NCBI GenBank assembly: GCA_029979005.1
Contig: JAPOIJ010000004.1
Location: 1-64,000, forward strand
Direction of reading: 5' to 3'
Length of the DNA stretch: 64,000 bases
Origin: Planctomycetota bacterium
Lineage (GTDB): Bacteria > Planctomycetota > Planctomycetia > Pirellulales > Pirellulaceae
The notes beneath the pieces were generated by a model. It searched no databases. It was not told where the DNA came from and saw nothing but the letters and a program-made list of their open reading frames with translations. Made by a program: the position numbers and the translations under genes. How positions within the stretch are numbered: position 1 is the first letter of the stretch; every line of letters starts with the position of its first letter. Below are positions 43,317 to 52,732 of this stretch, one piece after another.

Positions 43317-43948
43317 TTAACCACCTAAAACCGATGCCGCTACAAATTACACGCTAACAACAGCAAGCCTCTTCCTATCTCCGCAGGTCACTTTACCCCA
43401 TTTTGTTGATTTAAGTCGATGGAGGGCCGCCGTTAGAATCTCGCTCACCAGCCCTGACCAGAGATTTCGTAATCGTTCAATCCGCTCAAACAAACTCACT
43501 GATCCGGTACAAAACCACAGGCGCGAAGTGCCACGATCGGAATCACCTTGCCGGGGTTTGCATCAATTTAGCCCCGTAGAAGTGGCCGGTAACGAATGCG
43601 ATCAGCCAATCTTGGCACATGAATTGCATCTTTTGAGGTGCTCGCCGCTTGGCAGGCTCGATCACCTGCCAAAAAAGCTGCAATTAATAGGGATTTCGAG
43701 ACAATTCCGCTGTCTCAATCTCCGTTGACCAGCATCGGCAGTCCCGATAATCTGTTACTATTAGTGAATTTACGTAAAACCCGAAGCAAATAACTGCTGA
43801 CGAGGACGCTGTGCGCCTCCAACGATGATCAAAACGCCGGACTGACATAATTTCCGGTTGGTGATTTTTTAAATCAGCGAACACCTACAAACCAACAAAA
43901 AATTTTGATTCCGAACTGTTTTTTTTTCGGAAAATGTGGAAATAAGCC
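43317..43948. other. Intergenic region with a candidate secA promoter
   Basis: About 630 bp. TTGACC (43725-43730) and TAATCT (43748-43753), 17 bp apart, form a weak candidate promoter with a leader of about 190 nt before secA. TTGGCAGG / CCTGCCAA (around 43650-43674) is an inverted repeat followed by A, not T, so it is not a plus-strand terminator. ORFs 43528..43728 and 43684..43884 (minus) are unsupported. Confidence 0.4.
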
Positions 43949-46900
43949 ATGGAACAACTGGAACGATATTGGGACGCCACCACTCACTTTTTTGGTGGAC
44001 TTGTTTCCGGATTTGAAAAAGCAGTTACCGGTGTTTTTGGTTCTTCCAATGCGCGATATGTAAAAAAACTGGAATCAAAAGTCGACGCGATCAATGCGCT
44101 CGAATCCAACTACTCATCGCTTTCTGACGATGAATTACGTGAGGTGACAGAGCAGTTCAAGCAACGCCTCCGAAATGGCGAAACCACCGACGACATCATG
44201 ATCGAAGCGTTTGCCGTTTGCCGAGAAGGAGGCAAACGATTCCTTGGCATGCGGCACTACGATGTCCAGTTGATTGGTGGCATGGTTCTGCATTCAGGTG
44301 CCGTCGCAGAAATGGTGACAGGTGAGGGAAAGACTCTCGTTGCGACACTTCCCTCTTACCTCAATGCACTGGAATGCAGGGGCGTTCATGTCGTAACCGT
44401 CAACGACTACCTCGCACGGCGAGATATGGAATGGATGGCTCCCCTTTACATGGGACTCGGCCTAACAGTAGGTGCTATCCAAAGCAACATGCCGGTTAAA
44501 GAGCGGCAGGAGGCTTACGAGCGAGACATTACTTATGGAACAAATAACGAATTTGGATTTGATTACCTCCGCGACAACATGCGTCCAGCAGCTCGCGGTG
44601 ACGAAAGATTTTCAAAACGTTATCAACAGTCTCAAGGACCACTCGCTTTTGCAATCGTCGATGAAGTCGACAACATCCTCATTGATGAGGCGAGAACTCC
44701 ACTGATCATCTCCGGACCTGCCCATCAAAACCCTGCGAGATATGCCGAAGCAAACCGAATTGCCACGCAACTCTCTCGCGAAATTCACTACAAGGTCAAC
44801 GAAAAAGATCACACGGCTACACTGACTGATGAAGGTGTTAGGCACGCCGAAAAACTTGCTGGTGTCGAAAGTTTCTATACCGCGGGCAATATGGATTGGC
44901 CGCACATGATTGACAATGCTCTAAAGGCACATGGGCTCTACAAGAAAGATGTCAACTACGTTGTGAAGGAAGGCGAAATCATCATTGTCGATGAGTTCAC
45001 CGGTCGCCTCATGGAAGGCCGACAGTGGAGCGATGGTTTGCACCAAGCTGTCGAAGCCAAAGAGGGTGTCAAGATTAAGGAGGAAACTCAAACACTCGCG
45101 ACGATCACCCTGCAAAACTATTTCAAGTTGTACGAAAAAGTCTGCGGAATGACTGGTACAGCGATGACCGAGGCAGAGGAGTTTTACAAAATCTACAACT
45201 TGAACGTTGTTGCAATCCCAACGAATCGGGAGCTTCAGCGAATCCCTCACCCGGACGTAATCTTCAGTAGCGAAAAATTCAAATGGTCCGCAATCGCTGA
45301 GGAAATCGAACAATACCACAAATGGGATTTCGTTCGACTGAAAAATGATGATCTTTACGTGGGGCGTATCAAGAACGATTCCGCTGAGGAAGTCGTTATC
45401 GCTGACCAGGATGACGGGAAAGAAGTCCGAATTCCACGCAATAAAATCGAAACCGTGAATTACCGGGGACGCCCAATCCTGGTAGGTACGGTTTCCATCG
45501 AAAAAAGCGAAGTGCTATCCGGCCTATTGGATCGCCGAGGTATCAAACACGAAGTTTTGAACGCGAAAAATCACAAACGGGAAGCCGAAATCGTCGCGCA
45601 GGCAGGGCGACTGGGAGCGGTAACAATCGCAACCAACATGGCCGGACGTGGTACCGACATTATCCTTGGAGGAAACCCCGAGAACATGGCTTGGGCGCGA
45701 CTTCAAGAAAAATACGCAACCCGACTAGATGTGCCGCGCGAAGAATGGGATGAATTGGTTGAATCCATCGACAAAGAACACCGCATGGCAGAAATGGGAG
45801 AGGAAGTCAAAGAAATTGGCGGTCTCCATGTGATTGGGACTGAGCGGCACGATGCCAGACGAATTGACCTTCAGCTACGTGGACGCTGCGGTCGCCAGGG
45901 TGACCCCGGAAGTAGTCGTTTCTATCTCAGTCTCGACGACGATTTGATGAGAATTTTTGCTGGCCCGTTCGTGAAACGAATGCTGGAAATGGGCGGCTTC
46001 AAAGATGATCATCCAATCACCAGTCGCATGGTCTCTCGCAGAATCGATGCCGCTCAAAAGAAACGAGAAGAATACAACTTCGAAATTCGAAAAAGCCTGT
46101 TGGAATATGACGAAGTCATGGACGAACAACGCAAGCGAATCTATCGCTTCCGACAGCAGATTCTCGACGGAGTTAGCTGTCGAGAAATTGTTCAGGATAT
46201 GATTCGGGCGCAAGTCGACACCAATCTCAACACTTGCCTGGCTGACGATTTTGGCAGAGAGTCGTTTGCTGGTTTTGCAGGAAAACAACTATCGATTTCT
46301 CTCGATCCAAGACTGTTTCGTAAGACGTCTCCCGACGAAGCGATTCAAATCTGTCTAGATGAAGCTGAACGTAACGCAGAAACAGATATTCTGGCTCAAA
46401 TCGACGTATGCCTTGCAGAAGGCGAAGACGAATCTGAATGGAACTGGGGAGCCTTAGCTCACTTCTGCAATACGCGTTGGAACCTGGGTGTCCGCGACCG
46501 AGACATGAAAAGTGCCGGGCGCGATCGCGTTGACGAGCTGCTGATTAATAAAGCAAGAGCCGCAATTCGAAAAATCAAAATCGAAGGTGCTGAGCAGATG
46601 CTCGACGAGGACTACGGTATTAAAACCGCAGCCAGCTGGTGTCTCGCAAAATTCGGCATCGAACCCGATTTAGATCAAGTTCGAGACCTTACAATCGATG
46701 AAACCATCGACATAATCGTCGAGCAGGCAATCCAAAAATACGACGAAAAAGAAGCCGTCTACCCAGTCATGGCCGGCCTTTACCAGTTCGTCATGCCAGC
46801 CTCGGGCGGGGCCCAGGGCAGAATCGACCGCGAGGGTCTGGTCCAGTGGGCTAGTCGTCGATTCGACACTCCCCTCACACTGGAAGATTTGAAAAACAAA

Positions 46901-47647
46901 CAGCGCGATGAAATTCACTCGCTACTACTGGAAAAGAGTCGTGAATCTCAAAAGCTTGCCCAAGTAAAAATCGAAGCGCTACACGGACAAATTGAATCCC
47001 TTGCCGACCGTGGGGGAGTACCGCTCAACAATGCAAACGGCGAAGCCGCCAAACTAAGCGACTGGTTCAATGAAACGATTAACCACGAACTCTCGATTGA
47101 GCGAGTTGAGTCTCTCGACAGGGAAGAACTTCTACAATCGCTAGAAGCGATTGTGGAAGACCATTATCATCCTGAATTCCGCCGCATGGAAAGAATGGTT
47201 CTACTCGAGATTGTTGATTCGGCATGGAAAGACCATCTTCTCGCAATGGATTATCTGCGCAGTGCCGTCGGCCAACGCGGAATGGCTCAACTTGACCCAA
47301 AAGTTGAATATAAGCGTGAAGGCATGCGTATGTTTGACGGGCTTTGGGTCTCGATCGGGGAGCGTGTAACCGACCTTGTGTTCCGCATGGAACAAATGAA
47401 CGAGGATTTCGTTAGTAACACGCTGGTTGAAACCAGTGCTCGTCACGACGATGCCTCCACAACTGGCGTCACGCCACAACAATCCGAAATGTCACAAGAG
47501 CAATCCGAGGCAATCGACCGAAGTGGTAAAAGCCAGCAAACCGTGGAGACAATTCGGAACCGTGACGACAAAGTAGGACGTAACGATCCTTGTCCCTGTG
47601 GCAGCGGGAAAAAATACAAATCTTGCTGCCTTAGAAAGCGAGCTTAA
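43949..47647 (+). CDS. secA: Protein translocase ATPase SecA, long form with insertions
   Basis: At 1232 residues this is much longer than the usual SecA of roughly 850-950. The DEAD motor is intact (Walker A MVTGEGKTLVATLP, FAIVDEVDNILIDEARTPLIISG, GRGTDIILGGNP, LRGRCGRQGDPGSSRFYLSLDD), as is the C-terminal SEC-C zinc motif (CPCGSGKKYKSCC). Two insertions stand out. About 50 residues (about 455-505; VRLKNDDLYVGRIKND...VRIPRNKIETV) lie between the two nucleotide-binding folds and look like a small beta-barrel. An expanded helical wing/scaffold region occupies about 745-1020. It drives post-translational Sec export. The ATG at 43949 is the only good start, though no strong ribosome-binding site is seen. 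Confidence 0.97.
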   Translation: MEQLERYWDATTHFFGGLVSGFEKAVTGVFGSSNARYVKKLESKVDAINALESNYSSLSDDELREVTEQFKQRLRNGETTDDIMIEAFAVCREGGKRFLGMRHYDVQLIGGMVLHSGAVAEMVTGEGKTLVATLPSYLNALECRGVHVVTVNDYLARRDMEWMAPLYMGLGLTVGAIQSNMPVKERQEAYERDITYGTNNEFGFDYLRDNMRPAARGDERFSKRYQQSQGPLAFAIVDEVDNILIDEARTPLIISGPAHQNPARYAEANRIATQLSREIHYKVNEKDHTATLTDEGVRHAEKLAGVESFYTAGNMDWPHMIDNALKAHGLYKKDVNYVVKEGEIIIVDEFTGRLMEGRQWSDGLHQAVEAKEGVKIKEETQTLATITLQNYFKLYEKVCGMTGTAMTEAEEFYKIYNLNVVAIPTNRELQRIPHPDVIFSSEKFKWSAIAEEIEQYHKWDFVRLKNDDLYVGRIKNDSAEEVVIADQDDGKEVRIPRNKIETVNYRGRPILVGTVSIEKSEVLSGLLDRRGIKHEVLNAKNHKREAEIVAQAGRLGAVTIATNMAGRGTDIILGGNPENMAWARLQEKYATRLDVPREEWDELVESIDKEHRMAEMGEEVKEIGGLHVIGTERHDARRIDLQLRGRCGRQGDPGSSRFYLSLDDDLMRIFAGPFVKRMLEMGGFKDDHPITSRMVSRRIDAAQKKREEYNFEIRKSLLEYDEVMDEQRKRIYRFRQQILDGVSCREIVQDMIRAQVDTNLNTCLADDFGRESFAGFAGKQLSISLDPRLFRKTSPDEAIQICLDEAERNAETDILAQIDVCLAEGEDESEWNWGALAHFCNTRWNLGVRDRDMKSAGRDRVDELLINKARAAIRKIKIEGAEQMLDEDYGIKTAASWCLAKFGIEPDLDQVRDLTIDETIDIIVEQAIQKYDEKEAVYPVMAGLYQFVMPASGGAQGRIDREGLVQWASRRFDTPLTLEDLKNKQRDEIHSLLLEKSRESQKLAQVKIEALHGQIESLADRGGVPLNNANGEAAKLSDWFNETINHELSIERVESLDREELLQSLEAIVEDHYHPEFRRMERMVLLEIVDSAWKDHLLAMDYLRSAVGQRGMAQLDPKVEYKREGMRMFDGLWVSIGERVTDLVFRMEQMNEDFVSNTLVETSARHDDASTTGVTPQQSEMSQEQSEAIDRSGKSQQTVETIRNRDDKVGRNDPCPCGSGKKYKSCCLRKRA

Positions 47648-47719
47648 AAAGCTTCTCAAAGATACTAATAAAACTCATGTTTTTACAATCTGAGAACACC
47701 CGCCATTGAAAGGACTCCA

Positions 47720-49120
47720 TTGGTCGGATTGCTGCTCAACATAAATTACACAGTGTTTCTGTTGGTGGCGTCACCTTGGTTAATTTGGCGCTATTTCGCT
47801 AAAGGAAAGAACAAAAGGGGCTGGCACCATAAACTCTGGGGGCGTGTTCGACCGCGACAGTCTCAATCAAACTGTATCTGGCTCCACGCCGTTAGCGTTG
47901 GCGAAGTCAATCTCCTCGTGCCGGTCATGAGAGAACTCAAGCGGCAAAATTCTGAAATCGAATTTGTTATTTCAACGACGACTGAGACAGGCTTTGATCT
48001 CGCCCAAAAACGATTCCCTGACACCTACACATTTTTTTGCCCCTTCGATTTAACGTGGGCGATAAAAAATACCATCTCGCGGCTCCGCCCCAATATGCTT
48101 GTTCTTGCTGAACTGGAAGTTTGGCCCAATCTGGTCAAAATCTGCCAGAAAAAAGAAATTCCGGTAGTCGTAATCAATGGTCGACTGAGTGAGAAAAGTT
48201 TTCGTGGCTATCAAAAATTGCGATGGCTCATTCAGGGAACCTTTCAACGTATTGCCATGATCGGTGCTCAGAACGAGACTTACCGAGATCGATTTATTGA
48301 CCTCGGCTGCAATCCGGAACAGGTCACGGTAACCGGCAATGTAAAATTCGATGGTCTTCAAATGGTCCGAGACAACCCAGCGACCAAAAATCTATCGCGT
48401 TTAATTGATCTGAATCCAGACTCTCCAGTATTTATTGCGGGCAGTACTCAGCTTGAAGAAGATCTTCTCGCTGTCAGCGCGTTTCAAAAATTAGCCGCTG
48501 ACTTTCCCGAATTGAGATTGATATTAGTGCCGCGTCATCCCGAACGTTGCGCTGCTCTCGCAAAACAAATAGACCAACTTGGCCTACCATACATTCTTAG
48601 AAGCGAACTTCCTGCGGAAACTAATTTATCCGACGCATCTCCCGCTCAATCACAGTTTAAGCTCCGCCCGATTCAGCGGAGCGGCACGCTTCGTAAATGT
48701 CATCCAATTCTAATCGTCGACGTTATTGGCGAGCTTGGGGCATGGTGGGGGTGTGCCGCGGTAGCTTACGTCGGTGGCAGCCTGGGAAAACGGGGTGGGC
48801 AAAATATGATGGAGCCAGCGGCTTTCGGCATCCCAGTCTCATTCGGGCCCAATACGATAAACTTTAAGGATATCGTACAGGAGTTGTTAGCCAATGATGC
48901 GGCGAGGGTAATCGAAGACGAAGTTGGCCTGAGACAATTTGTTGGACAGGTATTAAACCAATCCAATTGGGCGAACAACCTCGGTCAACGAGCTAAAAAC
49001 ACTGTCATCCACCACCAAGGTGCCTCGCAACGTACTTCTACCCTCCTTTACGTGGTGCTAAAAAAACACTTCGCCACCCTAGCGAACTGCTCCCCTCAAG
49101 AGCCCAATCAGGCTGCCTGA
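47720..49120 (+). CDS. waaA: 3-deoxy-D-manno-octulosonic acid (Kdo) transferase
   Basis: This 466-residue protein is a GT-B glycosyltransferase of the KdtA family. It has an N-terminal membrane anchor (LLLNINYTVFLLVASPWLIWRY), then IWLHAVSVGEVNLLVPV (with the conserved acid Glu), VISTTTETGFDLAQKRFP, LAELEVWPNLV, VVINGRLSEKSFRGY and TGNVKFDG. The C-terminal domain has FIAGSTQLEEDLL, LVPRHPER, DVIGELGAWWGCAAVAYVGGSL and GGQNMMEPAAFGIPV. It adds Kdo to lipid A precursors, implying an LPS-type outer membrane. The TTG start is supported by AAAGGA 5 nt upstream. It follows secA by 72 bp. Confidence 0.95.
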   Translation: MVGLLLNINYTVFLLVASPWLIWRYFAKGKNKRGWHHKLWGRVRPRQSQSNCIWLHAVSVGEVNLLVPVMRELKRQNSEIEFVISTTTETGFDLAQKRFPDTYTFFCPFDLTWAIKNTISRLRPNMLVLAELEVWPNLVKICQKKEIPVVVINGRLSEKSFRGYQKLRWLIQGTFQRIAMIGAQNETYRDRFIDLGCNPEQVTVTGNVKFDGLQMVRDNPATKNLSRLIDLNPDSPVFIAGSTQLEEDLLAVSAFQKLAADFPELRLILVPRHPERCAALAKQIDQLGLPYILRSELPAETNLSDASPAQSQFKLRPIQRSGTLRKCHPILIVDVIGELGAWWGCAAVAYVGGSLGKRGGQNMMEPAAFGIPVSFGPNTINFKDIVQELLANDAARVIEDEVGLRQFVGQVLNQSNWANNLGQRAKNTVIHHQGASQRTSTLLYVVLKKHFATLANCSPQEPNQAA

Positions 49121-49246
49121 CGGTTTGACCTTCAACGCCCCGTTGAACGCTTAAAATTTGGGGAGAAGATGTACAAAACTATTGGAATCTCCACGTCATA
49201 TCCAAGTAGCAAAATACTTAATTTTCCGATCCCTACGGTAACTCAG

Positions 49247-49275
49247 TTGAGCATTTCTCCAAGGTCGGCTATAAT
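49247..49275 (+). promoter_or_regulatory. Sigma-70-type promoter of metK
   Basis: TTGAGC (49247-49252) and a perfect TATAAT (49270-49275) are separated by 17 bp. The predicted transcript has a leader of about 85 nt before metK. I see no SAM riboswitch in the leader. Confidence 0.7.
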
Positions 49276-49367
49276 TTTCCGTTCAAGATTAGTTACCTTA
49301 AAACTGATTTTTCGAAACGCGGCCAACCGGCCATCACCCATTGTTGTTTGAAAGCTAGGAGAGCGAA

Positions 49368-50528
49368 GTGGCCTCTGAAAAGTACCTGTTTACAAGTGAA
49401 TCCGTCAGTATGGGACACCCCGATAAACTGGCCGACCAAATTTCTGACAGTATTCTCGATGCCATGCTGGCTCAGGATCCAACAAGTCGTGTAGCCTGTG
49501 AGACAATGGTCACCACAGGCCTCGCTGTCGTTGCCGGTGAGATCACCTCCAAAGCCGAAGTTGATATCGAAAAAATTGTCCGCGATGTAATTCGCGAGGT
49601 TGGTTACACGTCCGATGAGATCGGAATTGGCGCAGACAGTTGCGAAGTAATGGTTAAGCTTGACCAACAAAGCCCCGATATCGCCCAGGGCGTTGACCGA
49701 GACGGTGCTGGCGATCAGGGACTGATGTTCGGATTTGCCTGTGATGATACGGAAGAATTAATGCCGCTTCCAATCGCACTCTCCCACAAAATTCTTGCCC
49801 GTCTCAACAAAGCTCGATTCGATGGCGAAGTCAACTGGCTTCGCCCGGATAGTAAAAGCCAAGTTACTGTCGAGTACGATGGTTTTACGCCAATTCGCAT
49901 CGACACGGTTGTTGTTTCAACTCAGCACAGCCCTGATGTGACCAACGAAGAAATCCAAAAGTTTATTAAAGAAGAAATCGTTAATCCATTACTGCCTGCT
50001 GAACTCAACAAGGGCGATGTGACCTATCATATCAACCCAACTGGCAAGTTCGTCATCGGTGGCCCCCACGGTGATTGCGGCTTGACTGGACGTAAAATCA
50101 TTGTTGATACGTACGGTGGTTGGGGACGCCACGGCGGTGGCGCATTTAGCGGCAAAGACTCAACCAAAGTCGATCGCAGTGCGGCCTACATGTCGCGACA
50201 CGTCGCTAAAAACATCGTGGCCGCGGGACTAGCGAAACGTTGCGAGGTTCAACTCGCCTACGCGATTGGTGTCGCCGATCCGGTCAGCGTCAACGTTGAC
50301 ACTCAAGGCACCGGCACCATCCCCGATGAAACAATTTGTGAAATCGTTCGAGAAGTATTCCCGCTTTCGACGCAAGGTATTATCAAATACCTTGAGCTTC
50401 AACGGCCAATTTTCCGAAAAACTGCGGAAGGGGGCCACTTCGGTCGAAATGATGCAGACTTTACTTGGGAAAGTACTGCTGCGGCCGAAAAAATTACAGA
50501 AAAAGTCGCGGCAGCATCGGCCTCATAA
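49368..50528 (+). CDS. metK: S-adenosylmethionine synthetase
   Basis: The 386-residue protein matches MetK from end to end: [27 protein letters not shown] with the ATP/Mg-binding His-Pro-Asp-Lys, [41 protein letters not shown] and [19 protein letters not shown]. It makes SAM from methionine and ATP. The start is GTG with TAGGAG upstream. A strong promoter precedes it and a terminator follows, so it is a single-gene unit. MetH in the same window supplies methionine. Confidence 0.98.
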   Translation: MASEKYLFTSESVSMGHPDKLADQISDSILDAMLAQDPTSRVACETMVTTGLAVVAGEITSKAEVDIEKIVRDVIREVGYTSDEIGIGADSCEVMVKLDQQSPDIAQGVDRDGAGDQGLMFGFACDDTEELMPLPIALSHKILARLNKARFDGEVNWLRPDSKSQVTVEYDGFTPIRIDTVVVSTQHSPDVTNEEIQKFIKEEIVNPLLPAELNKGDVTYHINPTGKFVIGGPHGDCGLTGRKIIVDTYGGWGRHGGGAFSGKDSTKVDRSAAYMSRHVAKNIVAAGLAKRCEVQLAYAIGVADPVSVNVDTQGTGTIPDETICEIVREVFPLSTQGIIKYLELQRPIFRKTAEGGHFGRNDADFTWESTAAAEKITEKVAAASAS

Positions 50529-50601
50529 GCCAGTTTCCTTTACTTTTCTGTTTCCTGATTCGACATTGCCATTTGTCAATCAGACCAATTAATCTACGCT
50601 T

Positions 50602-50627
50602 AGGGCAACGGAAGTTGCCCTTTTTTT
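50602..50627 (+). terminator. Rho-independent terminator of metK
   Basis: A perfect 8-bp stem AGGGCAAC-GGAA-GTTGCCCT with a tetraloop is followed by T6-7. Confidence 0.93.
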
Positions 50628-51095
50628 ATGCCCTTTAAAAAAGACCAAGGCGAGGAATCCAAGGTAGGATTCAATTCTCCCCAAGCTACACCATCGAAAA
50701 TCATGACTGACGAAGTAATCAATAACTTGATCGAAATCGATGGGGACAACTCCATAGATAGCGAGATCGCTCTCCAACAGATTCTCGAGACGCCTGGCCT
50801 ATTCCAACATGTCACCCGCAGCGATCACGAGGGCCTGGAGACAGTTGTTGGTTACTTTCGCGTTGATTTCGAACCCAACAGTCAACGGCATATCCTTCAC
50901 GTCCCATTTTCACCACCTTTCAAAACGCTTCCACAAGTCGACACCAATACGCTTGGGGAACAAGATGCTCGGATTCGCATTACCGACGTACAAAAATTTG
51001 GCTTGAGGATGGAAGTTATTCTTCCCCAAATGACGAATTCGAGTCAGCATATGATTATCGAAACGATTGCATCGGAAACAACCGATTCGCAATAA
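50628..51095 (+). CDS. Hypothetical protein
   Basis: I do not recognise this 155-residue protein. It has no signal peptide or TM. The middle part (HEGLETVVGYFRVDFEPNSQRHILHVPFSPPFKTLPQV) looks like a beta-rich domain. The first ATG lies in the T-run of the metK terminator, so the real start is more likely ATG 50703 (MTDEVINNLIE). Its position between metK and the uridylyltransferase on the same strand, and its balanced composition, favour a real gene. Confidence 0.6.
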   Translation: MPFKKDQGEESKVGFNSPQATPSKIMTDEVINNLIEIDGDNSIDSEIALQQILETPGLFQHVTRSDHEGLETVVGYFRVDFEPNSQRHILHVPFSPPFKTLPQVDTNTLGEQDARIRITDVQKFGLRMEVILPQMTNSSQHMIIETIASETTDSQ

Positions 51096-51244
51096 TCATC
51101 TTCAAATGATGGCTGTCGATTTAATCGCATTGAAACACCACTCAGTTATATTAGAGCTGTTAGGGGGGAATCCCAAAGCAGTGGCGTTACGTCTGTTTGT
51201 GATTTCCAACGCTCCAAAAATGGTCATTCGAGTCGAAACACATC

Positions 51245-52654
51245 ATGCAGTTTGAGAACATTGAAAACCCAAACCTGGTTAAACAGCTACAAGATTTTAA
51301 CCAGTCACATGTGTTACAGTTTTGGAATGAACTGGCACCCACTCAGAGAAAACAGCTAATAAATCAGCTGGAAACCTTCGACTTCCAGTTGATCGACAGC
51401 CTCACTCAACTCGCTTCCGCTGAATCACTGTGGGAAAAAATTGCTCAAGCGGCAGAAGTCCCACCAGCGATTACTCTTGCTCAACAGTCCCCAGACGAAC
51501 CTCACTATCAACACGCCAGAGCAACTGGAACTGAAGCGTTGGCGGCGGGCAAGGTTGGCATGATTCTCGTTGCCGGAGGGCAGGGGACGCGACTTGGATT
51601 TGACCACCCCAAAGGAATGTTTCCAATTGGACCTATCAGTAACCGAACTCTTTACCAGATTCACTTTGAGCAAGTTCTCGGACGATCTCGCCAATTCGGA
51701 GTCCGAATCCCTCTTTATGTGATGACCAGTCCGCCGACCCATGATGAGACGACACAATTTTTAACTGACCATCAATTTTTTGGAATGGATCCCGCTGACG
51801 TAAAGATATTCTGCCAAGGGGTGATGCCTGCGGTCGACAAAGACGGGAAATTACTTCTAGAAACAAAATCAAGCGTTTTTGTCAGCCCCGACGGGCATGG
51901 CGGAACCCTCGAGGCGCTCGCGCGAAGTGGATGTCTCCAAGATGCGAAAACAAGAGGAATTGAACATCTCTTTTACGGGCAAGTTGATAACCCCTTAATT
52001 CAAACATGCGATCCAGCATTAGTTGGATATCACTTGAATTCCGGATCAGAGATGACCTCACAGGTCGTGAGAAAAACAGACTGGTCTCAAAAAGTTGGAA
52101 ATGTCGTATCGATCGATGGTAAAGTTCAGATCATTGAGTACAGCGACCTGCCGGAACAATATGCGAAGCAAACAAATCCCGACGGTTCGCTCAAACTTTG
52201 GGCAGGAAGCATTGCAGTTCACCTTTTCAAACTTGACTTCCTTGAGCGTTCATTAACTCAAGCAGATTCGCTACCATTCCATCTTGCTAATAAGAAGGTC
52301 CCATTCCTCGATGCATCAGGAACACGGGTTGTACCAGATCAACCCAATGCCATTAAGTTTGAGCGATTCATTTTTGACCTCCTTCCACTCGCCGAAAATG
52401 CGATCGTCTGCGAAGTCAAAGCGGAAGATGGATTCTGCGCTGTAAAAAATGCTCCTCCAGCCAATTCTGAAACGCCAGAACATGTCAAAAATGCGATCTC
52501 CGACCTTCACGGTCGCTGGCTTCAGGCAGTTGGAGTCGAGTTAGCTTCTGGAATAACCGTCGAAATCAATCCTACATTTGCTGCAGATGTCGAGTCATTG
52601 AAAGGCAAGATACCAACAGGCACCAAAATCGTCGAAAGCACCTATTTCAAGTAG
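51245..52654 (+). CDS. UDPGP-family uridylyltransferase (UDP-GlcNAc/UDP-sugar pyrophosphorylase, eukaryotic-like)
   Basis: The 469-residue protein has the UAP/UGP layout: N-terminal helices, then ILVAGGQGTRLGFDHPKGMFPIG (nucleotide-binding loop and pyrophosphate site), SPDGHGGTLEAL, LFYGQVDNPLIQTCDPALVGYH and VVRKTDWSQKVGNVVSIDGKVQIIEYSDLPEQ. These blocks resemble eukaryotic UDP-N-acetylglucosamine pyrophosphorylase (UAP1) more than bacterial GlmU or GalU. It likely makes UDP-GlcNAc or a related UDP-sugar from sugar-1-phosphate and UTP. A second nucleotidyltransferase gene follows 78 bp later. The exact sugar is uncertain. Confidence 0.88.
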   Translation: MQFENIENPNLVKQLQDFNQSHVLQFWNELAPTQRKQLINQLETFDFQLIDSLTQLASAESLWEKIAQAAEVPPAITLAQQSPDEPHYQHARATGTEALAAGKVGMILVAGGQGTRLGFDHPKGMFPIGPISNRTLYQIHFEQVLGRSRQFGVRIPLYVMTSPPTHDETTQFLTDHQFFGMDPADVKIFCQGVMPAVDKDGKLLLETKSSVFVSPDGHGGTLEALARSGCLQDAKTRGIEHLFYGQVDNPLIQTCDPALVGYHLNSGSEMTSQVVRKTDWSQKVGNVVSIDGKVQIIEYSDLPEQYAKQTNPDGSLKLWAGSIAVHLFKLDFLERSLTQADSLPFHLANKKVPFLDASGTRVVPDQPNAIKFERFIFDLLPLAENAIVCEVKAEDGFCAVKNAPPANSETPEHVKNAISDLHGRWLQAVGVELASGITVEINPTFAADVESLKGKIPTGTKIVESTYFK

Positions 52655-52732
52655 TTGATTGGAACGAAATCGTCACAGGCACCATCCACACGATCCTTCA
52701 AAATATAAATTAAAAAATCTAGTAGGAATGCA

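Noticed and set aside
43650-43674. Inverted repeat TTGGCAGG/CCTGCCAA as a terminator
   Set aside because: It is followed by A on the plus strand and lacks a T-run downstream on either strand.
49276-49367. SAM riboswitch before metK
   Set aside because: The leader of about 85 nt contains only a weak 4-bp hairpin (GGCC-AACC-GGCC) and none of the conserved cores of SAM riboswitches I know.
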